From positions 181,321-245,320 of the forward strand of contig NZ_MCGQ01000052.1 in the NCBI RefSeq assembly GCF_002242805.1: a stretch of DNA of 64,000 nt, read 5' to 3'. How positions within the stretch are numbered: the stretch's first letter is position 1; the number at the start of each line of letters is the position of its first letter. Source of the stretch: Streptomyces diastatochromogenes. GTDB taxonomy: Bacteria > Actinomycetota > Actinomycetes > Streptomycetales > Streptomycetaceae. The notes below the pieces were generated by a model. That model made no database searches. It was not told where the DNA came from and saw only the letters and a program-made list of their open reading frames with translations. Shown in pieces: positions 1-7,928 of this stretch. The position numbers and the translations under genes were made by a program.

Positions 1-236
1 ACGCTCTGTCATGGCGCTCGGCCGCTCCGCGCGGCCCTGTGCTGCCACGGGTGCGCCGTCTTGCCACCCTGTGCGGTGTCTTCGTCGGCGCGGTCGCCGG
101 AGCCCTGCTCCTGCGCCTGGGTCCCGGCCCCGCCCTGCTGTGCGTCGCGGGTCTGTCGGCCTTGGTCACGGCCTTCTACTCCAGGGCTCCCGGCCTGCGG
201 CCCCCGGTCGCGGCGGAGGCGGGAAGCGACCGGTGA
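1..236 (+). CDS. C-terminal fragment of a membrane protein, probably DUF1275 (YoaK) family
   Basis: The reading frame is open from the left edge and ends at the TGA at 234-236, so only the last ~77 residues are seen. They form two hydrophobic helices rich in Ala, Gly and Leu separated by a short Gly-Pro turn, followed by a hydrophilic tail. This two-helix ending resembles the C-terminus of DUF1275 membrane proteins, but too little remains for a firm family call. The XRE regulator on the other strand ends one base downstream. Confidence 0.45.
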   Translation, partial: ALSWRSAAPRGPVLPRVRRLATLCGVFVGAVAGALLLRLGPGPALLCVAGLSALVTAFYSRAPGLRPPVAAEAGSDR

Positions 237-237
237 G

Positions 238-1098
238 CTACTGCTCCTCGACATGCTCCTGTGCGATGCCGCGCGGGGGTGCGGTGAGGCTGCCGAGGAT
301 GTCGAGGAGTTCGGCGCTGCGGCTGCCGGGCTCGGCGTGGAAGACGACCAGGGTGAGTCCGTCGGTGCCGTCCACGGAGAGTTTGTCCGAGTGCAGTTCC
401 AGGTCGCCGACCTGCGGGTGGCTCAGGTGACTGACGCGGCCGCGCCGGGGCCGTACGTCGTGCCGGGCCCAGAGCGTGCGGAAGCGTTCGCTGCGCAGGG
501 ACAGGTCGCCGACCAGGTCGCGCAGCCGGGGGTCGTCCGTGTCGGGCCCGGCGTGGGTGCGCAGGGTGGCCACGCCCTCCTCGGTCAGGTCCTCCCAGTC
601 CCGGCGCAGGGCTCGTTCGGCCGGGTCGAGGAAGACCGCCCGCAGCAGGTTGACGCCCGGTGTGTAGTTCGGGGTGAGGGCCGTGGCGAGGGCGTTGGCG
701 GCGAGGCAGTCGGTGTACCGGTTCTGGATGTAGGCGGGGTTGCGCGGCCAGCCGTCGATGAGCTGCAGGAGGCTGGACGGCACCCGCTCCTGGCGCCGCG
801 CCGCCCGGGAACGGGACGCGGGCCGGTCCTGGGGCAGGCCGAGGAGGTAGGAGGTGGCGTCGGCGTCCAGCCGCAGTACCCGGGCGATGGCTTCCAGGAC
901 CTGCGCGGACGGGTTGCGGTCGCGGCCTTGCTCCAGGCGCAGGTAGTAGTCGGAGCTGATGCCGGAGAGCATCGCGACCTCCTCGCGGCGCAGCCCCGGC
1001 ACCCGGCGCAGGCCCGAGCCGGGCAGCCCCACGTCCTCGGGCCGTACCTGCGCCCGGCGGGCGCGCAGGAACTCGCCGAGCGCGTTCGTACCGTCCAT
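238..1098 (-). CDS. XRE-family transcriptional regulator with MmyB-like ligand-binding domain
   Basis: The protein has 286 residues. Residues ~10-75 form a Cro/C1-type helix-turn-helix (GLRREEVAMLSGIS, then YYLRLEQGRDRNPS), the usual start of this actinobacterial family. Residues ~100-275 match the MmyB-like, PAS-related ligand-binding domain (LLQLIDGWPRNPAYIQNR; SHPQVGDLELHSDKL). Members commonly repress a divergent oxidoreductase gene, and here an aldo/keto reductase starts 150 bp away in the opposite direction. The likely role is ligand-responsive control of that reductase; the ligand is unknown. The start is ATG at 1096-1098. Confidence 0.9.
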   Translation of the reverse strand: MDGTNALGEFLRARRAQVRPEDVGLPGSGLRRVPGLRREEVAMLSGISSDYYLRLEQGRDRNPSAQVLEAIARVLRLDADATSYLLGLPQDRPASRSRAARRQERVPSSLLQLIDGWPRNPAYIQNRYTDCLAANALATALTPNYTPGVNLLRAVFLDPAERALRRDWEDLTEEGVATLRTHAGPDTDDPRLRDLVGDLSLRSERFRTLWARHDVRPRRGRVSHLSHPQVGDLELHSDKLSVDGTDGLTLVVFHAEPGSRSAELLDILGSLTAPPRGIAQEHVEEQ

Positions 1099-1247
1099 GA
1101 CACCACCGTACGGCCGTACCGGTGACGGTGGCTGTCCCTTTCACTCCCAGGAACGTGGGGGCACTGCCGCGCGGGGGATGTTCGGCGCACGGTGGAGACA
1201 GGGCACCGGACGTACCGGTGGCCCTCGCACAGCACGAGAGGTACGAC
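1099..1247. promoter_or_regulatory. divergent promoter region with palindrome and repeated 10-mer
   Basis: This intergenic region separates the XRE regulator from the aldo/keto reductase. It contains a perfect 12-bp palindrome GTACGGCCGTAC at 1108-1119, and the 10-mer CGTACCGGTG occurs twice, at 1115-1124 and 1211-1220. The first lies just upstream of the regulator start and the second ~30 bp upstream of the reductase start. They are candidate operators for the XRE protein. This is inference from position and symmetry. Confidence 0.45.
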
Positions 1248-2111
1248 ATGACTGCACAGCTCGGTGGCACCCTCACCCCGGCCGACGGCCTGACCCTGAC
1301 CCGCATGGGCTACGGCGCCATGCAGCTGGCCGGTCCGCATGTGTTCGGCCCGCCGAAGGACCGGGCGCGGGCCGTGGCGGTGCTCCGTGCGGCGGTCGAG
1401 GCGGGCATCACCCACATCGACACCGCCGACTTCTACGGTCCCGTGGTCGTCAACGAGATCATCAGGGAGGCCCTGCGTCCCTACCCGGACGAGCTGCACA
1501 TCGTGACCAAGGTCGGTGCGCGGCGTGGAGCCGACGGCAGCTGGGCCGTGTCCCGGCACCCGGAGGATCTGAAGGCGCAGGTGCACGACAACCTGCGGCA
1601 CCTGGGGGTGGAGACGCTGGACGTGGTCAATCTGCGGCTCGGCGACATGGACACCCCGAACGAGGACTCGCTCGCCGAGCAGTTCGGTGCCCTGGCGGAG
1701 CTGCGGCAGCGGGGTCTGATCCGGCACCTGGGGCTCAGCGCCGCGTCCGTCGCGCAGCTGGAGGAGGCGCAGACGATCGCGCCCGTGGTCACGGTGCAGA
1801 ACCTGTACAACCTGGCCAACCGGCAGGACGACCGGCTGATCGAGCTGACGGCGGCGCGGAACATCGCCTTCGTGCCGTACTTCCCGCTGGGCGGGTTCAC
1901 GCCGTTGCAGTCCGAGACGCTGTCGAAGGTGGCCGCGGGGCTGGGCGCCGCGCCGCAGCAGGTCGCCCTGGCCTGGCTGCTGCGCCGCTCGCCGAACATC
2001 GCGCTCATCCCCGGCACCTCGTCCCCGGAGCACCTGCGCGAGAACATCGCCGCGGCCTCGCTGGTCCTCCCCGAGGACGCGGCCGCCGAGCTGGACGCCA
2101 TGGCGAGCTGA
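1248..2111 (+). CDS. aldo/keto reductase, YdbC/PdxI-like
   Basis: The protein has 287 residues with an AKR TIM barrel. The active-site Asp58 and Tyr63 lie in DTADFYGP and Lys88 in IVTKVG. The segment LDVVNLRLGD (124-133) puts Arg130 where classical AKRs carry the catalytic His; this replacement is typical of the YdbC (pyridoxal reductase PdxI) branch, so it is not a defect. The C-terminal IPGTSSPEHLRENI loop binds NADP(H). The ATG at 1248 follows GAGAGG at a good distance, so I prefer it to the upstream in-frame start. The gene is divergent from the XRE regulator, which probably controls it. The substrate is not known. Confidence 0.9.
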   Translation: MTAQLGGTLTPADGLTLTRMGYGAMQLAGPHVFGPPKDRARAVAVLRAAVEAGITHIDTADFYGPVVVNEIIREALRPYPDELHIVTKVGARRGADGSWAVSRHPEDLKAQVHDNLRHLGVETLDVVNLRLGDMDTPNEDSLAEQFGALAELRQRGLIRHLGLSAASVAQLEEAQTIAPVVTVQNLYNLANRQDDRLIELTAARNIAFVPYFPLGGFTPLQSETLSKVAAGLGAAPQQVALAWLLRRSPNIALIPGTSSPEHLRENIAAASLVLPEDAAAELDAMAS

Positions 2112-2166
2112 GCACCCGTGACGGGGTACCCGGAGCCGACAGGCGGAGGCACGGAAGGAGCCGCTC

Positions 2167-2778
2167 ATGGCGACGGAGGACCGGCTGCGGACCTACCGCG
2201 GCAAGCGCGACTTCGAGCGGACCCGCGAGCCGTCGGGGAAGGCGGCGGCGTCCGGGGGCGGGGAACCCAGGTTCGTGGTGCAGATCCACGACGCGCGCCG
2301 GATGCACTTCGACTTCCGGCTCCAGGTGGACGACGTCCTGAAGTCCTGGTCCGTCCCCAAGGGCCCCTCCACGGATCCCGGGGACAAGCGGCCGGCCGTG
2401 CCCACCGAGGACCATCCGCTGGAGTACGAGGACTTCGAGGGTGTGATCCCGAAGGGCGAGTACGGCGGGGGCACCGTCATCATCTGGGACCACGGGAGGT
2501 ACGAGCCGCTCAGCCACGACCGCCGGGGCCGTCCGGTGGACTTCGCCGAGTCGCTGGAGGACGGACACGCCACCTTCCGGCTGCACGGGGCCAAGCTGCA
2601 CGGCGAGTACGCCCTCACCCGCTTCCGCACCGGCCAGGGCGAGGAGGACGCCTGGCTCCTGGTCCGCAAGGGCCCCGCCCGTGCCGGGGCGCACGGCACC
2701 CCGGATCCCCGCCGGGCCCGCTCGGTGCGCACGGGACGCACCCTGGCCCAGGTCGCCGCCGACGACGGCCAGGAGTGA
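2167..2778 (+). CDS. stand-alone LigD-type 3'-phosphoesterase (PE) domain protein
   Basis: The 203-residue protein consists almost wholly of the DNA-repair 3'-phosphoesterase domain found at the N-terminus of bacterial LigD. Metal and catalytic residues are present: His41, His47 and Asp49 in HDARRMHFDFR, then His83 and Tyr87 in EDHPLEYEDFEG, followed by IPKGEYGGG. This domain trims 3' phosphate or ribonucleotide ends before non-homologous end joining. The polymerase and ligase domains are not fused to it; an ATP-dependent ligase lies at 49048-50034. AAGGAG precedes the ATG. It is convergent with the MFS gene. Confidence 0.9.
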   Translation: MATEDRLRTYRGKRDFERTREPSGKAAASGGGEPRFVVQIHDARRMHFDFRLQVDDVLKSWSVPKGPSTDPGDKRPAVPTEDHPLEYEDFEGVIPKGEYGGGTVIIWDHGRYEPLSHDRRGRPVDFAESLEDGHATFRLHGAKLHGEYALTRFRTGQGEEDAWLLVRKGPARAGAHGTPDPRRARSVRTGRTLAQVAADDGQE

Positions 2779-2797
2779 CCGCGCACGCCGGTGCGCG

Positions 2798-4414
2798 TCA
2801 CGCGGTGTCGGGGTCGACCAGGACGGGTCTCCTCCCCGGCACCGGCACCCCGACAGTCGCCGGTACGCCGAGGAGCAGCACCGCGATGACCAGCACCAGG
2901 GTGTCCGCCGCGGCACGGGCGAGGCCGGCCTGCACGGCCCGCGCGGCGAGGTCCTGTGCCTGGGGCAGCAGGCGGGCCGGCAGGCTGTCGGGCAGCCGGA
3001 TGCGCCCGCCGCCCGCCTGGCTCGTCTCCGCCGTGCCGCGCAGGCTCGTGGCGAAGTCGGCTCGGTAGCGGGCGGGCAGGCGCTGGGCCGCGGTGTTCGC
3101 CGCGTCGGCCACGCGCGCGGCGATGCGGGCCTGGAGCAGGACGCCGACGGCCGCGCTGCCGAGCACCGAGCCCAGTTGGCGCCCGGTGAAGAAGACACCG
3201 GAGGCGGCGCCGCGCAGTTCGGCACGGACGGTCCGCATCGCCACGTTGTTCACGGGGACGAGGACGAGGCCCATCCCGAGTCCGGTCAGCAGCAGCCCGG
3301 GCAGCAGCTGCCAGGGCGGTGTCCCGGGGCCCGTCCGCAGTGCCACGAGGACGAGCCCCGAGGCCATCCCCGACAGGCCGGCGATCAGCAGGTACTTGGC
3401 GCTCACCCGGTCCGACAGGCGGCCGGTGAAGGGTGCCATGACGGCCGGGACGAGCGCCATGGGCGCGGTCAGCAGGCCCGCCTGAGTGGGTGTCAGGCCG
3501 AGTGCGGACTGCAGGTGGACGACGAGCGGCAGGAACATGCCGGTCATGGCGAAGCCGAGGACCGCCGTGACGAGGGTGCCGGAGCGGAAGCCGCGGTCCT
3601 TGAAGAGGTCCAGTGGCACCAGGGGCTCGGCACGGGCCCTGCCCTGCGAGACGACGAAGACGGCCAGGAGGAGCAGTCCGGCGGCGATGGTCTGGAACAC
3701 GGTGACCGGGCCGATCAGGCGACCCCAGTCGTGCGTGCGGCCGTTCTGGATGCCGAAGACGATCAGGAAGAGTCCGGTGCCGGACAGCAGGATGCCGGGG
3801 ATGTCGAAGCGGTGCGTAGGATCCGGGCGCACATCGGGTATCACGCGCAGGCTCAGGGCCAGGGTGGCGGCGCCGACGAGGACGTTGACGTAGAAGATGC
3901 CCTGCCAGCCGAGGCCGTCGACCAGGACGCCGCCCAGCAGCGGGCCCGTGACGGTCGCCAGGCCCGACACCCCGCCGAGGACGCCCATCGCCCTGCCGCG
4001 TTCGCCACCGGGGTACAGGTGGGTGATCAGGCTCAGGGTCTGCGGGGTCAGCAGGGCCGCGCCGAAGCCCTGCACGGCGCGGGCTGCGATCAGCGTCCCG
4101 ATGTCGCCCGACAGCGCCGAGCCCAGCGAGGCGCCGGTGAAGACGACCAGCCCGGCGAGGAACACCCTTCTGGGGCCGTGGCGGTCGCCGAGCCGGCTGG
4201 TGAACAGCATCGGCACGGCGTACGCGAGCAGGTAGGCGCTGGTCACCCAGACCACCGAGGTGAGGCCGGCGTCCAGGCCGCGGACCATGGCCGGGACCGC
4301 CACGGCCACGATGGACACGTCCACCACGATCATGAACAGGCCGAGGGAGAGGGCGGCGAGCGCCGTCCGGGGGTCGGCGGGCGTCCGGGCCGGCGCGGGG
4401 AGGGTGTCGGTCAT
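2798..4414 (-). CDS. MFS multidrug exporter, DHA2 (EmrB/QacA) family, 14 TM
   Basis: The protein has 538 residues and the 14-helix pattern of DHA2 transporters. Motif A is seen as SRLGDRHGPRRVFLAG after TM2, and the family motif GPLLGGVLVDGLGWQGIFYVN covers TM5-6. A long soluble loop near residues 425-490 precedes the last helix. It should export drugs or other hydrophobic compounds using the proton gradient. The start codon lies only 20 bp downstream of a strong hairpin that ends the preceding operon, and no good Shine-Dalgarno is visible, so expression may be low or controlled. The substrate is unknown. Confidence 0.88.
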   Translation of the reverse strand: MTDTLPAPARTPADPRTALAALSLGLFMIVVDVSIVAVAVPAMVRGLDAGLTSVVWVTSAYLLAYAVPMLFTSRLGDRHGPRRVFLAGLVVFTGASLGSALSGDIGTLIAARAVQGFGAALLTPQTLSLITHLYPGGERGRAMGVLGGVSGLATVTGPLLGGVLVDGLGWQGIFYVNVLVGAATLALSLRVIPDVRPDPTHRFDIPGILLSGTGLFLIVFGIQNGRTHDWGRLIGPVTVFQTIAAGLLLLAVFVVSQGRARAEPLVPLDLFKDRGFRSGTLVTAVLGFAMTGMFLPLVVHLQSALGLTPTQAGLLTAPMALVPAVMAPFTGRLSDRVSAKYLLIAGLSGMASGLVLVALRTGPGTPPWQLLPGLLLTGLGMGLVLVPVNNVAMRTVRAELRGAASGVFFTGRQLGSVLGSAAVGVLLQARIAARVADAANTAAQRLPARYRADFATSLRGTAETSQAGGGRIRLPDSLPARLLPQAQDLAARAVQAGLARAAADTLVLVIAVLLLGVPATVGVPVPGRRPVLVDPDTA

Positions 4415-4433
4415 GGTTCCGTTCGCGGGCAGG

Positions 4434-4471
4434 CCACAGGCCCGGGGCTGGGGCTCGCCCCGGGCCTGTGG
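4434..4471 (-). terminator. perfect 15-bp hairpin downstream of the MBL operon
   Basis: CCACAGGCCCGGGGC at 4434-4448 pairs without mismatch with 4457-4471 across an 8-base loop. It lies 36 bp after the metallo-hydrolase stop codon and 20 bp before the MFS start, both on the minus strand. It fits a factor-independent terminator without a T-tract, as is usual in Streptomyces. Its closeness to the MFS start would also allow attenuation. Confidence 0.8.
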
Positions 4472-4506
4472 AGTGGGTGGGGATGGTCAGTCGGCGGGTA
4501 CGGCGG

Positions 4507-5445
4507 TCAGTAGCGGACCTTGCCGTAGTCGACCTCCTGCTCGGGGTAGGTGGCGGCGCGCTCGCCGAGGGCCCGCATCCGCTGCCGCATCTCCTCGGCG
4601 GGCAGGCGGTGGAAGCTGCCGTGTCCGGGCAGCACCCACTCGAAGGTCAGCTCCCGCGCACCGCGTCGCACGGACGCCGCCAGTGTCCTGATCGAGTCGT
4701 AGACGACGCTGTCGACGACGTCCAGGGCCTGCAGGGAGCGCGACCAGAAGATCGCGTCGCCGGTGAAGCAGAACGTGTCGTCGGCGACGAACAGGGTGCT
4801 GCCCTTGGTGTGGCCGGGGAAGGGGTACGCGATCACGCCGGGGCCGATCTCCACCGGGTCCTGGCCGCGGATGACGTGGTCCGCGTCGGGCCGGGAGTGC
4901 AGGTCGCCCTCGTGGATCCACAGGCGGGCGCCGAACGCGTCGGCGTACTTGCGGCCGTGCGCCACGTGGTCGAGGTGCGTGAGCAGTACGTCGGTGATCT
5001 TGCCGACCTTCTGCTCGTAGCGGCGGGCGAGCGCGGGCCGCCAGCGCGGGGTGTCGATCATCATCGCGGTGCCGTCGGGGCGGCGCAGGAGGTAGGAGGT
5101 GGCGCCGTAGGTCTGCGGGGAGGCGTGGCCGCAGAGCAGGACGATGCCGTCCTCGTCGAGGGGCAGCGGGTAGGGGTCCGAGTCGTCGGCCCACTGGTCG
5201 GCGGGCGGGTGGACGGACCGGGTGGGGCAGGCGTGCGCGGCCCGGTACATCAGCCGCACCTCCTCCTCGGTCTCCGGCTGGCGTACGACCTGGGAGATGC
5301 CGCCGTACTCGCCGCCGTTGGCGTAGGTGATCATGCCGGGGGCGTACTGGCGGGCGATGTTGCAGTTCAGGCAGCGGTCGTCGACGTACCAGCCCTGCTC
5401 GGCGGTGGGCGTCGCGGTGGTCTGCTCGGTCTCTGCGGTGCTCAT
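4507..5445 (-). CDS. ferredoxin-like/metallo-beta-lactamase-fold fusion hydrolase
   Basis: The protein has 312 residues from the ATG at 5443-5445, which overlaps the upstream TGA (ATGA). Residues ~20-80 look like a small ferredoxin domain: Cys25 and Cys28 (CLNC), then Cys73 in HACPTRSV. Residues ~100-300 form an MBL fold with THLDHVAH (156-163), a variant of the usual HxHxDH metal site, followed by FPGHTKGS, FTGDAIFW and LPGHGS. Such fusions are common in actinobacteria but their reaction is not known. It is the last gene of an operon with a dienelactone hydrolase and a ferredoxin-type reductase, which suggests a redox or catabolic role. Confidence 0.8.
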   Translation of the reverse strand: MSTAETEQTTATPTAEQGWYVDDRCLNCNIARQYAPGMITYANGGEYGGISQVVRQPETEEEVRLMYRAAHACPTRSVHPPADQWADDSDPYPLPLDEDGIVLLCGHASPQTYGATSYLLRRPDGTAMMIDTPRWRPALARRYEQKVGKITDVLLTHLDHVAHGRKYADAFGARLWIHEGDLHSRPDADHVIRGQDPVEIGPGVIAYPFPGHTKGSTLFVADDTFCFTGDAIFWSRSLQALDVVDSVVYDSIRTLAASVRRGARELTFEWVLPGHGSFHRLPAEEMRQRMRALGERAATYPEQEVDYGKVRY

Positions 5446-6197
5446 GACTCCGTGTTCCTGGTGGTGAGATGGGTGTCGAAGAAGGTCTCGATGCGCTGCC
5501 ACGCGTCGGCGGCGGATGCGGGGTGCGGTCCCATGCCGGTGACCCGCAGGAGCGGGCGCAGGAGCCTGGGGCCGACTTCGGCGTCGTTGAGGAAGGAGTG
5601 GCCTGCGTCCGGGTACTCCTTGACGTCGTGGACGACGCCGAGCCGGTCCAGGGCCGTCTCCAGCCGGGCGGCGGCCCCCTTGAGCATGCGGTCGCGGCCG
5701 CCGTAACTCCCCACGACGGGGCAGGCGTCGGCCAGGACGGCGTTCAGGTCCTTGGGCAGCAGGCCGTAGTTGGCGGCGGCCGCGTCGAACCGGCCGCGGC
5801 CTGCGGTCATCAGGGCGAACGAGCCGCCCATGCAGAAGCCGATGATGCCCACGGCTCCGGTGCAGTCGGGGTGTCCGGCGAGGTGGTCGCGGGCCGCCTC
5901 GATGTCCTGGTAGGCGCGTCCCTCGCCCGAGAGTGCGGCTCGCATGGTGGCCACCAGGCAGCGGCGCGCGCCGCCCTGGGTGAACAGGTCCGGCATGAGC
6001 GCCAGATAGCCCGCGTCGGCCAGCCGCCGGGTCTGACGGAGCATCACCTCGTCCACGCCGAGGGCCTCGTGGACGACCACGACACCGGGCCAGGGGCCGT
6101 CACCGGCGGGGCGGGCGAGATGCCCGGTGAGCTGCCGGGAGCCGCCCAGTCTGCTGCTCGACGGGCTGAGATCCACTACCTCTTCGGGAAGGGGCAT
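5442..6197 (-). CDS. dienelactone hydrolase family protein
   Basis: The 251-residue alpha/beta hydrolase carries the Cys nucleophile of the dienelactone hydrolase family, Cys122 in GFCMGGSF. An acid in SYGGRDRML and the His of PDAGHSFLND complete the triad. The family hydrolyses dienelactones formed from ring-fission products of chlorinated or ordinary catechols, and also other esters. GGAGGT precedes the ATG at an ideal distance. It sits between the VanB-type reductase (37 bp gap) and the MBL fusion (4-bp overlap), so the three are probably one transcript. Confidence 0.88.
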   Translation of the reverse strand: MPLPEEVVDLSPSSSRLGGSRQLTGHLARPAGDGPWPGVVVVHEALGVDEVMLRQTRRLADAGYLALMPDLFTQGGARRCLVATMRAALSGEGRAYQDIEAARDHLAGHPDCTGAVGIIGFCMGGSFALMTAGRGRFDAAAANYGLLPKDLNAVLADACPVVGSYGGRDRMLKGAAARLETALDRLGVVHDVKEYPDAGHSFLNDAEVGPRLLRPLLRVTGMGPHPASAADAWQRIETFFDTHLTTRNTES

Positions 6198-6234
6198 CGT
6201 TTACCTCCAGCGCTTGGACTTCCGATGGGGCGGG

Positions 6235-7197
6235 TCACAGATCGAGGACGAGTCGGGGAGTGCGGGCGCGGGAGACGCAGATCATCATCGTCTCGCCCGA
6301 CGCCCGCTCCTCCTCGCCGAGCACGGAGTCGCGGTGATCGGGCACCCCCTCCAGCACCTCGGTCTCGCAGGTGCCGCAGATTCCCTCGGCGCACGACGAC
6401 AGGGCGGAGACCCCGGCCGCCCGGACGGCCTGCAACACGCTGTCTCCCGGGGCCACTTGAACGGTGACACCGGACTGCGAGCAGACCACCTCGAAGGGAT
6501 GGTCCCCGGCCGGCGCCTGCTGCTCCTGCACCCGGAACCGCTCGACCTGAAGCGTCCCGGCGGGCCAGACCCGGCACCGCCGCTCCACCGCGGCCAGGAG
6601 CGGTTCGGGGCCGCAGCAGTAGACCAGGGTGCGGTCGTCGGGCTCGCCGAGGAAGCCGTCGAGGTCCAGCAGGCCGTGGCGGTCCTGCGGGCGCACCGCC
6701 ACCGGGTCGCCGTACGGCGCGAGTTCGTCGAGGAAGGCCATCGAGGAGTGGGACCGCCCGCCGTACAGCAGCCGCCAGTCCGCGCCGGCGGCCGCTGCCG
6801 CGGCGACCATCGGCAGGATCGGCGTGATGCCGATGCCACCGGCGACGAAGAGGTAGCGCCGGGCGGGTCGGAGGGCGAAGGTGTTGCGGGGTCCCCGCAC
6901 CCGCACGCGTGTGTCGACGTGCAGTTTGTCGTGGACGAGGGCGGAGCCGCCGCGGCTGTCCACGGTCCGCAGGACACCGATGCGCCACGAGGCACGGTCG
7001 GCGGGGTCCCCGCACAGGGAGTAGGTGCGGACGAGGTCGTCGTCGAGCAGCAGATCGATGTGGGCGCCCGGCCGCCACTCGGGCAGCGGCCGGTTCTCGG
7101 GGTGACGGAGCGTCAGTGCCACGACGTCGTCGGCCACTTGGGTTCGTTCCGCGACGACGAGTGAGCTCACGTCTTCGGGACGAGGGAGGTTGCTCAA
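6235..7197 (-). CDS. phthalate-dioxygenase-reductase/VanB-type oxidoreductase
   Basis: The protein has 320 residues arranged FMN-binding barrel (~1-100), NAD-binding domain (~105-225, with VAGGIGITPIL) and a C-terminal plant-type [2Fe-2S] ferredoxin (~235-320). Three cluster cysteines are in SCAEGICGTC and the fourth is near the C-terminus in MMICVSR. These enzymes pass electrons from NAD(P)H to a Rieske oxygenase such as vanillate demethylase, or to a P450. No oxygenase partner is beside it, so the partner is unknown. The first usable codon here is TTG at 7197; a GTG at ~7170 (starting SSLVVAERT) is a reasonable alternative. Confidence 0.87.
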   Translation of the reverse strand: MSNLPRPEDVSSLVVAERTQVADDVVALTLRHPENRPLPEWRPGAHIDLLLDDDLVRTYSLCGDPADRASWRIGVLRTVDSRGGSALVHDKLHVDTRVRVRGPRNTFALRPARRYLFVAGGIGITPILPMVAAAAAAGADWRLLYGGRSHSSMAFLDELAPYGDPVAVRPQDRHGLLDLDGFLGEPDDRTLVYCCGPEPLLAAVERRCRVWPAGTLQVERFRVQEQQAPAGDHPFEVVCSQSGVTVQVAPGDSVLQAVRAAGVSALSSCAEGICGTCETEVLEGVPDHRDSVLGEEERASGETMMICVSRARTPRLVLDL

Positions 7198-7493
7198 GCT
7201 CTGTTCCCGCTTTCACAGGAGACGGAGCGACACCCGCGCCGTCGGGTGTTCCGGGGCGCAGGTGACGCTGAACTGGTCAGGTCAGGAGCGCGCACGACGG
7301 AAGGCGAGGCAACGGACGGCGTTTCCGTGGTGAACCTTAGCGGACACACAGGGCAGGGGTTTACCGATTCGTTATCTCCGAATCGCGGAGAGGGGCTGTT
7401 TTCGGAAAACCGGATTACCGGATTCCGCCCCCAACGCACCCTCTGTGGGCCTATGTTCACGTCGGTACCCCTCGCGTCCAAGGAGGCTCCCGC
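7198..7493. promoter_or_regulatory. divergent control region with two perfect dyads
   Basis: This 296-bp region lies between the minus-strand reductase operon and the plus-strand cupin gene. It holds CGATTCG-N7-CGAATCG at 7365-7385 and GTTTTC-G-GAAAAC at 7398-7410, followed by a direct repeat CCGGATT. It is visibly more AT-rich than its surroundings. These look like binding sites for one or two regulators acting on either side. No regulator gene adjoins, so the binding protein cannot be named. Confidence 0.5.
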
Positions 7494-7928
7494 ATGCGCA
7501 CCGCACTCCGCCTGGCCGTCACCGGCGTGCTGACCGCCGCCACCGCGCTGACCGGCGGCACCGCCGGGGCGACCCCGCCGGGGCCCGGGGTCACGGCCCG
7601 GATCCTCGCCCAGACCACCGTCGGCGGCACCGACTACACCCTGCGGGAGATCACGATCCCGCCCGGCCAGAGCACCGGATGGCACTACCACGACGGTCCG
7701 CTGTACGGCTTCGTGAAGCAGGGCACCCTCAGCCACTTCGACTCCACCTGCACCTCGGACGGCGTGTACCGGAAGGGCTCGACGATCCAGGAGCCGCCCG
7801 GCCCGGACAACGTCCACCTCGGCCGCAACCTGGGCGACACCCCGCTCGTCCTGGATGTGCTCTATGTGCTGCCGCACGGCTCCCCGTTCTCGGAGGACGC
7901 CCCGAACCCGGGCTGCCCGTTCCATTGA
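7494..7928 (+). CDS. secreted cupin-domain protein
   Basis: The protein has 144 residues and starts at an ATG preceded by AAGGAGG. Residues 1-24 form a signal peptide (Arg, hydrophobic core, GTAGA cleavage region). The rest is a single small cupin barrel: STGWHYHDGPLYGFVKQGTL carries two metal-type His residues and the later NVHLGRNLGD supplies the third. Exported cupins of this type are common in Streptomyces and have no assigned reaction. The TGA abuts the stop codon of the convergent phosphatase gene; together they make the hexamer TGATCA. Confidence 0.82.
   Translation: MRTALRLAVTGVLTAATALTGGTAGATPPGPGVTARILAQTTVGGTDYTLREITIPPGQSTGWHYHDGPLYGFVKQGTLSHFDSTCTSDGVYRKGSTIQEPPGPDNVHLGRNLGDTPLVLDVLYVLPHGSPFSEDAPNPGCPFH

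Noticed and set aside
1248..2111. Aldo/keto reductase with missing catalytic His
   Set aside because: The change at position 130 is normal for the YdbC/PdxI branch, so it is not evidence of inactivation.
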